From Jackrogersella multiformis (lineage: Eukaryota; Ascomycota; Sordariomycetes; Xylariales; Hypoxylaceae), in contig CADCXD010000002.1 in the NCBI GenBank assembly GCA_902806575.1, forward strand, positions 2,914,001-2,978,000: a DNA stretch of 64,000 nucleotides, written 5' to 3'. This document shows positions 54,803-64,000 of this stretch, piece by piece. The notes below the pieces were generated by a model. That model was not told the DNA's origin and ran no database searches. It was given only the letters and a program-made list of their open reading frames with translations. The position numbers were made by a program, and so were the translations under genes. Numbering within the stretch: the stretch's first letter is position 1; each line of letters starts with the position of its first letter.

Positions 54803-57230
54803 AGGTTTCAACGCATCTTTAGGCTTCTCCGTAGCATTGTCAACATTTGTGGGTGGGTTACCCAATTCCGGGGGCCTAGGGATCCGATGTCAGAGAGATC
54901 CTTCGGGCTTTGGGACACGAGTTTCGAAGTCAACAGTGCTACGTGCTCTGCTTATCTGAGGATGAAAAGAAGCCAAACTTGCAATTCTAGACGAACTAGA
55001 CTATGACGAAACTGTTGGGTAGGTTAATTTTATGTACTAGATCCCCGATAATATAGCAGCGCCACTGTCATCTCCATTCTCTTGGTAAGTAACCTCTACC
55101 ATCGCCAATATTCTAGTCCAATTAGGCGATTAGTTACCTAGAACTATTCTCATAGCATGTAGCGAGAGTTCTAGATAAAAGGGATATAGCAAATCCAAGT
55201 CTCTAAGAATTGACTATACTACTGCCACATCTAGGTAATGACCAGCTAGTCTACAGTACATATTTCATCACCAAACCACACGAACTCCTACCCAATACGT
55301 CAACCAATATATGTCAACTATACGAGTCCAACTATACGAGTCAAAACCTAAGGTTCGAGATAGACCCAAGCTTGAGTCTCCGCCCTGCCATTTGGTTTTT
55401 GATGCCATACGGTGTAGCTATCTAAACTCGTACATGATCCGTGGTCATGTTTCGTATTTGCAACTCATATGATAGACAATAAGAAAAGACCAGTTCTTCT
55501 TCGCCTCTCCAATTAATTGGAGATGGCAATGAAAAACAAAGGAAAGACAAAGGAAAATATGAATTAGGAGGAAAAAACCCTCGCTTGAGGGAAAAAACCT
55601 CCAAAGGGAAAGAGAAATCAGTGACAGGAGTGAAAGTTAGGAAACAAACATAGAAGCCAAATGGCAAAGCTTTAACTCCGGCCACAGGCCACAGGCACAC
55701 CAAAGCGAATAAGAAGCCGGGCCCCAGGTCGTCTTAGTGGGCAAAACTTATCGCGCACCTTTCCTGGTCATCTCATTTGTGATCAGCAGTTCAACCCGGG
55801 AGGGGAGCCCACCAGCAATACACGATTCTGCGCGTTCCTTCTTTTCGAAGGTGCCGACGTGATTTAAGGAGAGAGCAAACCTGCATTGCAAGCTCCAGAC
55901 TCAAGCGCATCGGGCAGGCGTACCGGCGCCAGAAGCGCGCGATACGGCAAAGCCCACTAGGGCAATGGCCGGCAGAGAAGATTCAACAGTGAACCGAGAG
56001 TCCCCACTACCGAAGTACCGCAAACTTTACCAGGTCACTACCTATTTCGCGGTAAAGGCGGCCTCCAGTATGGCTTGCATTCAAGACAGGTGCAAGCCAT
56101 GGGGGACTCGCATCACCGCCATCAACTCCCGGTGATCGAGAACGCTAGCTCCGACTCGGGTGAAGACAGGTATTGCCGGTGGCCCCGGAGATCGTGAAGC
56201 TAAACTTAGAATCAGCGATCCTGAACCACATGATCGGAGATGCACACGCTCGTGTCAGGAAAAGTGTGTTCACACTGAGTCTACGGTATTCCCCTCTTCA
56301 GGTCACCGAAGAAATAGGGCGTGACGAGATAGAGAGGTCCAGGGACGCGATGCGGATGCATCCGGAAGCTTTAAACAGCTAAGCGTTTGAATCAAGCTCT
56401 TCTTGGTGTTTCAACCTGTGACAGTAAAGGTGTGATTACACTCGCCGTATGCGGACTGGTCCCATACTGTTGTATGTACGACAGTTATGCCCATAGCAGT
56501 GCTGTCTTTCCCACCCGAGTTGCAAGTTCGGGAGGGTATTCAGGGACCTTGGAGTATGGCATAGGGTTGGATATGGATCTGGATCTGGAAGTTATTAGCA
56601 CAGGTGAAAAACAAGGAGGGGAGAGGATGGGAAATGGGAAGGGTAGTAGCGTGTCATTTCGCATCTAGGTCGCAGTCGACTCTCGTGCGGAATAACTCTG
56701 GGTGACCAAAGGAAAATTTGGATATACGTACCTGGCAGGGAGATATTGGGACATTCAGGCGTAGGGCACAAAATCATAGGATGGGATCATGTGTGGCAGT
56801 CGTCATTTCGAATAAGAATGGTCAAAAAAATGGCAAGTTGGGAGCAGACAAAATCTGATGGAATGATGGACATAAGGCATGAGCATATAAAGCATGTCAA
56901 GCATGTTAATCATAGCAGGTCAATCATAGCAGGCATAATCAGCAGTGGGAGGGACGCGTAGATGGGGGACGCGTAATGTGGAGATGCATATCAGTCATGG
57001 ACGCGGAGTGCTGGAAGGGGTGGGAGAAGAAATCATCATCGAAAATGGTGGAATGATAAGGAACAAATCAGTTCGAGTTGGTAGCAGGTAGCAGGCAGCA
57101 TCGGAGGCAGAAGGCAAGTCAGGTAGGAAGGATGGAGTATCCGGGAGAATTCTCAATAGTGAGATGGGAAGTAAGTATCACTTGGTACTTACTAGTTGGA
57201 AAATAAGAAAAGCTTTCATAGAGAAAATGG

Positions 57231-57293
57231 AAGATGGAAGATGGATGGATGGATGAAGGTGGATTGGTTGGGAGCGGGAGCGGGAGCGGGAGT
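57231..57293 (+). repeat. ATGG and GGGAGC microsatellites
   Basis: A purine-rich patch with ATGG repeats (about 57231-57256) and four GGGAGC-type units (57270-57293, the last ending in T). Confidence 0.8.
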
Positions 57294-60200
57294 GGAAGTG
57301 GGAGTTGGAAAAGTTGAAGAAGGAAAGTTGGATCTATGGGGGAGGATGGCCTGGTATAAATAATATTGGTGCTGCTCGAAATCACGAATCGAATCAGTAA
57401 CCCAAGTACCTTACTGATTGTACCGACCTTTCTAATATTTTAAATCACGACGATGCTTCACAAACCTTATTCCTTTTTCTTTATCATACTGCGGTACGTA
57501 CCAGTCGTGATGCTCCCAAATAGGAATAACTTGGCATTAATCATCCAATCAGAATTCAGGTACCTAGGTACCGAATCCGATCTAATTTTTCATTGGTCCA
57601 AAATTCATGTACGATCGAGTTAAATCCAACTACTTCGACCAGGTACATTGGTACATACTAACAAATACCAGATTTAAATCAGCTTCACAAGAGTATCGGG
57701 ATTGTAGTGACTTTACTGATTAGAATTTATTACCCATTCTACCGGATTCTTTCATATAACTACGGTTTTAATCACTACTGATTTAGGTACCTTTTTAATT
57801 ATGACTGTTCGTAGTACGTACCTACCTAAGGTACCCGTCTGGGTTAATGCCCCTTATGATTTCCATAGGCTTGCTCTAAACACTCGCCTTTTTGGCATTA
57901 TACTGTTATTCTACAGCCCTACTACTGTGGATATATTAGAGATGTAGCTAGCCAAGTTTTATCTAGAAATCTCGAATAAAAGACTCGAGGAAATTACTCA
58001 GCTTACCTAGCAGAATATCACTAAAGGCCAGTTTCGGTCCCATTTTACCCAGCAAATAGCTATATTATTCATACCTTAAGTGATCTACTGTTTAACAAAA
58101 ATCATGGCATTAACTATTACGGATTGAACAGTCCCGGACTAAATCCAAGTTTGCAGATACCGTACCTCCAAGAAACGTGCTGTCATTCACCATATTATTT
58201 GCTAGAACGATAATAATCTCCACCGCCATCCAACCATCCATCGAGGGAACTTCTCTAATTTCTGCTATAGGCAGCTAGCGAACCGAACAATCCATCGAGA
58301 AGCTTAGAAAACGACAGCCAAGGCCCTTAAGCATGATGAAGTTGCGTGGCTCATCCAACTATTTCGCTCCTCGCATAGGGAAGATTAAGTCGATCAAATC
58401 TACTATGTCCATACGAGTAATTGCTGACAGCAAGTGAGCTTTTAGAGGCGCTACTATTTGTTATACAGCCATGGCATATATTGCGACCCTCTCACCATAG
58501 TGATACATGCTCCTAAAGCCGACATCAACGCGAGAAACATTAGAGAATAGAAGACATCGCATATATCTACACAGATGGGTAGCCCAGCAATGAAACGAAG
58601 AATTCCTCTAACCAAGAGGAAATCCCTCTCCCCTAGCTTAAGTCCGTTACCTTTCTCCGCGGGCTGTTAGAGAGGATACGAGGAACAGCAGAGTCTGTCA
58701 AGTATTGACATTAAGTATCCTTCCATATTGAACAAGACTATCGCTAGAAATACCTTCTAATAATAAAAACAGCAGGGACAGACCAAACCGACCGACGATA
58801 CCATCCCCTTCATAGGCCAAACACAGCATCTTCAGGAACCGGCGAAGACGAAGCCGAGCCAGCTCCTGCGACAAAATCCACGAACCCCCCCCGCCCCCAT
58901 TTATACAAGAATACCGACAGATTGCTTCATTTCGGGTGCGCGAAATGGCCTGATAGGACAGAGACAGTCGCCGTCTCGTATACCTAGAATGATATACCAG
59001 AAACCACGGTCCGGCGTCCTCGTCGGACAGATATCCGCGTATGTAAAAAAAAGCAGCATTTAATACCATAACTCATTTATCCCAGGCCTGAGTGGCAGAG
59101 AAGATCAACGCGCATAGGTCTTAGCCACCGGTTTACTTCAAACCATTTTACCTTGGGCCAGAGTGTGGATTTTACATCAAGTCACGTAGGCATAAAAGCA
59201 ACGCGTTTAATGCATCGTAAAAAACCGCTCTGCTGTGCATACACTTTTCGCTCCCGTTTATATACACCTTAGTTCGAGCCTGGCCTAGGGACCGCGTACG
59301 TGTGCCCAAGGAAAACACGTAAATGACCCCACCTGTCCCTGCCAAGAGGCGCATACATGAAGTCATAATGCCTTTACGACCTCCCAAGTAGAAAATCGGT
59401 AGGTGTTCATCGAAAATCATCAACGCCTGGGTTGTCGACACTGAGATATAGGTAACTCGAGCTCGTTAAAAGCACGCCTAGCTATCCCTACAACTCCGTC
59501 AGACCTTCAACACCTTCGCTAACTGGACATCAACAATCCTTGGCGCTAACAGCTAAGATACGAGTCCATGTAATCCATCATATACATGTCGATTTTGTAA
59601 ACCTCCTTGACAATCCCTAAATGGCCAAAGTCGTCGATGAGATGCGCTCCACAAATCATCTATGGTCGAAAGTAGATTCGAACAGGACCCTAAACCATCA
59701 ATTGGCCACTGGCAGTTTGAGATGGCCGAGCCTGTGACGACTACGAAGGCCCCTAAGGGCAACACGTCTAAATTTAATCCCATATTTTGCTTTTCTCCAG
59801 TTGCCTTGGGACCCGCCATGGATTCAGTGGTCTATTTCCAACGTAGATTCGATCCACGGTTCGGGCATGTAAATCGTCCCGAGCATGTGTATCATGTGTC
59901 ATTCCGTAACATCGTGATTCGATAGATCCCACCATTTCGTAGAATTTTAGCATCAGGACCGCAATAAATGGTCGAGAATAGATAGGCCTGAATAAAAGCA
60001 ACCGGACGCCCTTTTCGTATTTTCCATTAATTGGATATGTTAATGTATCATCGTGAATGTTGCCCACGGAGAGGTTGTATTGATATGTCGAGAAAACCGC
60101 CGGGAGGGGGAACGGATATGTACAAGCAGCGAAGTCTTGTAGGGCCAGTCCGCTATATGTCAATACTTGGTGTTTGTTTGAACGTCTAAGCACCTCCAAG

Positions 60201-60409
60201 GGATCGCCCGAACCTTGTCAAAACCGAGAACAGGCTGGAGTTGGAAGACTGGGCTGTTCGTAAAATAATCACCATGTAATAGTGAGTTGTACCCGGATTA
60301 ACTCAAGGTTGGCCTGCGCTAGAGGCTGGCAAAGGCCACCGGTGCTCGGCAAATGTTGATATTGAGATAAATCCCTACGATCAGAGGGATCTGACCTGGA
60401 TATTGCCGT

Positions 60410-63400
60410 TTACTCACTGGCGATGATCGATTTATCGGCACGTGACGCCATGAAGTTAGCGTGACTCTCGAGACAGTGAGCCATCAGATGGAGCACTAGG
60501 GGCCAGTTAGAAAATTATAGTCCGGGTCAGCTAATTCGTATATACTACTCACCTGGCCATATGGCAGACTTATCAAGCATATACGCCGTGACCCTCAGGA
60601 TCTTGGCTGCATATCCACCATAATTATCCATTTGGAGGCGAGAATCAATACCACCGTTGACGTTACCGCTTACAATGTCCATGTTCATCTTCATCTCGGC
60701 ACTAGAGAGGAGCTCCTGAATCTTGTGGATGAGTTTAACATCCTCATCCTCGAGAAGCATGATGGCGGGAACTCCCCCCATATCAACATCGTCTTTTCCA
60801 AGAACTCCAAGATATCTCCCAACACGGTCCTGGAGCGTGGCAATCCATTCGGCAAGAACTTGCGCGCAGTCAAAGGAGCACATTGCAGACTGCACCGGAA
60901 GTTCCCGGCTAGTAAATTCGGCGAATGTCACGCCCAGCTTGTCAGACATGGAAAGAGAGTCGGCGGCGTAGAAAGCCGCCTTGCGAAGGTGCTTCTCTCG
61001 GCGAGTTATGGCTCGGCTGTTGGAACCTTGGCCGTGCGTTGATAGAGGGAACTTTACAGCAGAGAATTCGGGCGATGACGACTGTGTTGGTGGCGAGTCG
61101 ACAAAAACCGAGCTTGTGGCCGAGGCATCAGATAGATCTGTCATAGATTCCGCGTTTGACGATGGAGAATGTTCTGCGTGCTGAATGATCTCTGTACCGC
61201 GGGAGAGCTCCTCGGCTAAGCCATCCCAGTCTCGCTGCCAAAACTTCTCTTTAGTTCGGGACATATTAACGAATAGTCGAATGTAAGCCAGATCAAGTAA
61301 GGGGATAGCATCGGCCGATAAAGGGCCCATGCCAAATGGATTCGGGCGTTCTAAGCTGTGGTGTGGGTTGCTCGCCCAAGCTGATTGCCACGCTTTCAGT
61401 GCTGGTTCGATGTGACGGTGCATCTTCTCGGTCTCTTCGTTCGTCCACATCTTGTTATGGTGACGTTGTCGCGTTTCCCATATGTAATTATGGAGTGCAT
61501 TGATCAAGATCAAGCAGCCAAGGGTGCTGGGTTTTAGCTCACTCGGCGGTATGTCGTTCATTTGAACCGAGCCTAGCTGCTGTTGCCCGTTACCGAATGC
61601 CATCTTCTGCTGCTTCTCGTTAGTACGAAGTAGTTCGCTTAGAGCCTCGTGGAAAGTTGTTCGATTGTGTCCAGCAACTCGCACGCCACCCTTCAGGAGG
61701 AAAGAGGCGGCGCTTTCGGCTGCGAAGAACTCTTCGTCGCAGGGAAGATCCAAGACTATTTCGGAATTTGTCAGCGCCGGGGTGTGGTTATAAGCAGTGA
61801 CCAAGAGGCTTGAGAGAATGAAAATGCTGTAGAGCGTGCGCTTTCGCTCCTCCATCGTCTTCCACCTCAGCCATTCAGCCTGCTCATCGGATTCGGCCTT
61901 GATACCACCGTTCCAATTTCCCTCGGCATCGTTCATCTGAATCTCCCGAATCTCCGCCGAATCTATCTTCACCGGTCGAAGCAAGCCAGCGGCCTGAGCA
62001 AGGCTGACCAAGGCTGCAGAGTGAGTTGAGGCGATATCACTTGCAATCTTGTCTCCGCAGTTATGCCCGTACACGACATTTAAAAGCATCGCCTGCACTA
62101 GCCACAGCGGCGTGTGGATGGAAGACTCTGGCCCTTGAGAGCCCTGGTCAGATGATGGGGTCCGCCGGAAATCAGCCTTCCGCATATCGGCCTTCCTTCG
62201 CTCTTCCAGGTATGATTGGATCATCTTCTTGGCCATCTCGAATAGCTCCCTAGACTGACTACGTTCCATCTCGTATAGAGCACCGATAGCCGCCATGGAT
62301 AGAACAAGACATCCACTCCCACCAGCAGGATTCGATCGTCCGTTACCCGAATTGGACGGGGAATCGAAGGATAGCGTAGGAATATGTAAGAAGGGAAGAT
62401 GGGGATGGAAAAAATGGAAGTAACTTGTAACATATCGCTGTAGATCCTGAGTACTTGGTAAATTCTTTATATTTTCAGACGAATTATCCGCCGCATTAGG
62501 GAACTGGGGCGACATGGGCGAATTAGGCGATGTGAAGGAGTATTTGCGACCGCCAAACGACCCGCACTGGGATAATGTGCTAACGATTGCGTTCCGCGTA
62601 GTGTCAGTGATGGTCGAGACGGGAGAGTGCGACTGGTGGCCGCCGCCAATAGAAGTGGGCGTCTCTGGGCTATGTCCAAAGTTGAGTGATTGATTCATAT
62701 TGTGTGTGGTCAAGCCAGTCATTACGGACGGGCTAAGTGAGCTCATAGATGGAGGCGGAGTTGAGAAATAGATATCATTCATATTCTTTTGAGATGACGG
62801 CTGAGGAGATACTGGTGCTCCGTTCAGGAGATCCGGAAATACTGTACCGCTCATTTCCATGGAAAAGGGGGTCGATACCTGGGGAGGTCCCATAAGGGCC
62901 GGCTGCCACATGGAGCTGGAGGCAGTTGTTACAGCCGTAGGATTCGAACCATCAAGCATCACGTCACTGATACCACTCTGGCTGGTAGTGCTCATCGCGG
63001 ACGGCGATGAACCGTCCACGGCGTTCTCGCCTGGGTTGCTGAAGGACATTTGATGCTCAAATCCTGTCAACCAGTCAAAGCTATCGTCAATGTGCTGGCT
63101 CGGAGTAGACATGTCTGCCATTCCGTTGCCGAAAGGGGAGGTAGGATCCAGCGACATCGAGTGCGGAGATTCGGTGTAGTGGAGCGCGTTTGGATTGATA
63201 GTCGAGCCAGGCTGACCAAACAGCAAACCCTCAAAGTCATACTCGGGTTGGAAAGGCAGAGGAGGAGCAGTCCGTAAGCCGGGGTTGAAATCCATGCTGT
63301 TGATGCTGTGCGTCTCTAGCTTCGGGAGTCCATGGCTCATGCCCCTATGTCCCATCACCGCAGACATGCCGGCAAAGCTATGGTCCATATTGTGTAGCGG

Positions 63401-63909
63401 CAAGCCCGCGAGGCTCTGGTGTCGGCTATGGGTTGGAGGGACATGATGCTGATTTCTCGCCACCTGAGCGTTGGCGGCCGCAATCATGTGCATATGGTTT
63501 CCGTCTACATGGCTAATGGTATTCGCGCGAGGTCTCATCGAAGCAGCATTCGCAGCCGCGGCGGAAGCATTGGCACTAGCAACGCTGTTCTTACGGGCTC
63601 GGCTCTGGGCGGTAGCAGTACTGCTGGTACTTTCGCGACGATTCCTCGGCCGCGACGAGGGCGTCGTGGTCTGGTGAAGCTTCTGCTGGTGCCGCAGAAG
63701 TAGGTCTCGACGAGCAAAGCATCTTGTGCATTCTGGACACTCGAATGGCTTCTCCTTTGTGTGGGAACGCTCGTGACGTTTCAGATGTTCCAATCGGGCA
63801 AATGAGCGCTGACAAGTTGCACAGACGTGAGGACGAGGCTTATCGGTCTTAGGCGGAGGAAACGGCGGCGGGGCAGTAGTGGCGGTTGTATTCACCGTAA
63901 TGGACGAAG
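60410..63909 (-). CDS. C2H2 zinc-finger transcription factor with fungal-specific domain, 5' incomplete
   Basis: At least two exons on the minus strand (63909-60553 and 60495-60410), at least 1147 residues. The long frame has no ATG at its start: it opens at an acceptor (TGACTGACTTTG...TAAAG) before SSITVNTTATTAPPPFPPPK, so a first exon lies further upstream, perhaps outside the window. Two C2H2 fingers follow at once, counted from the Val at 63895: C25-x2-C28/H41-x3-H45 and C53-x2-C56/H69-x4-H74. Then come a long Ser/Asn/Met-rich disordered stretch, and a PF04082-type domain from about residue 500 (YVTSYFHFFHPHLPFLHIPTL). A final 57-nt intron with CTAAC branch point replaces the apparent end WPGE by WPVLHLMAHCLESHANF and about 17 more residues. 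Architecture recalls Klf1/AmdX-like regulators; target unknown. Confidence 0.88.
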
Positions 63910-64000
63910 CTTTACACGATAATCAAAGTCAGTCAAATAGGTCAATTTGGTCACATTTCGTGCGGTGGTTCGAGGGAACATAGTTCAGATATTTCAGATA
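63910..64000 (-). other. Probable first intron of the C2H2 regulator
   Basis: Stops in all frames reach the long exon only through an AAAG acceptor with a CTGAC branch-point-like motif, so this strip is probably intron. An ATG at 63980 opens nine codons, but the donor that would follow (GTGACC) is poor. Confidence 0.45.

Larger units (their letters stand above)
54629..60409. other. 5.8-kb gene-free spacer
   Basis: The longest gap in the window. Frames are all under 150 codons, without bias or recognisable motifs. It has one iron-GATA site near the left end, the GGGAGC and ATGG microsatellites near 57.25 kb, GGTACCTAGGTACC near 57560 and CCTACCTAAGGTACC near 57822. The right end is the 3' region of the C2H2 regulator. 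Confidence 0.55.

Noticed and set aside
57119..57385. An 88-codon Pro/Leu repeat frame
   Set aside because: It is the translation of the GGGAGC and ATGG microsatellites, with no other support.

Overview
The window is nuclear DNA of a filamentous ascomycete (Pezizomycotina), most likely a Sordariomycete. The evidence is short introns (about 50-140 bp) with GT/AG ends and CTAAC-type branch points, Zn(II)2Cys6 regulators with fungal-specific domains, a dispersed 5S rRNA gene, and dozens of intergenic copies of a CCTAGG/GGTACC palindrome. That palindrome makes me think of Xylariales, but this is only a guess. I found 17 protein-coding genes, one 5S rRNA gene, one inverted-repeat element with a truncated relative, and long gene-free spacers. 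Exon joins were worked out by hand from splice signals, reading frame and family conservation.

Left part (1-23 kb): the 5' end of a GH7 cellulase (-), a MYND-finger protein (+), a Zn2Cys6 regulator (+), a zinc alcohol dehydrogenase with an 11-nt exon (+), a GTPBP1/2-type GTPase (+), a cytochrome P450 (+), a MITE-like element, a 5S rRNA gene (-), a secreted PL20 glucuronan lyase (+) and an ADH1-type alcohol dehydrogenase (-). The GH7, PL20 and (further right) GH35 enzymes point to a plant-biomass or endophyte lifestyle.

Middle part (23-48 kb): this is the most interesting stretch. An ABCB multidrug-type transporter (-) and a siderophore-type MFS transporter (+) are divergent. They are followed by an acyl-CoA ligase resembling SidI (+), a GH35 beta-galactosidase (+), a Pro/Ser/Arg-rich unknown (-), a SidF-type siderophore acyltransferase ending in the peroxisomal signal PKL (+), and an AIFM2/FSP1-like FAD oxidoreductase (-). 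The spacers in front of the transporters, the ligase, the acyltransferase and the oxidoreductase hold eight exact matches to ATCWGATAA, the published site of SreA/Sre1-type iron-responsive GATA repressors. About one match is expected by chance in the whole 64 kb. I read this as a fusarinine-type siderophore locus under iron control. The NRPS, the hydratase and the ornithine monooxygenase are not in the window.

Right part (48-64 kb): a Zn2Cys6 regulator whose finger is encoded across a 24-nt exon (-), a secreted FAD-linked oxidase of the BBE family (-), a 5.8-kb spacer with no convincing gene, and a large C2H2 plus fungal-specific-domain transcription factor (-) whose first exon lies upstream or outside the window.
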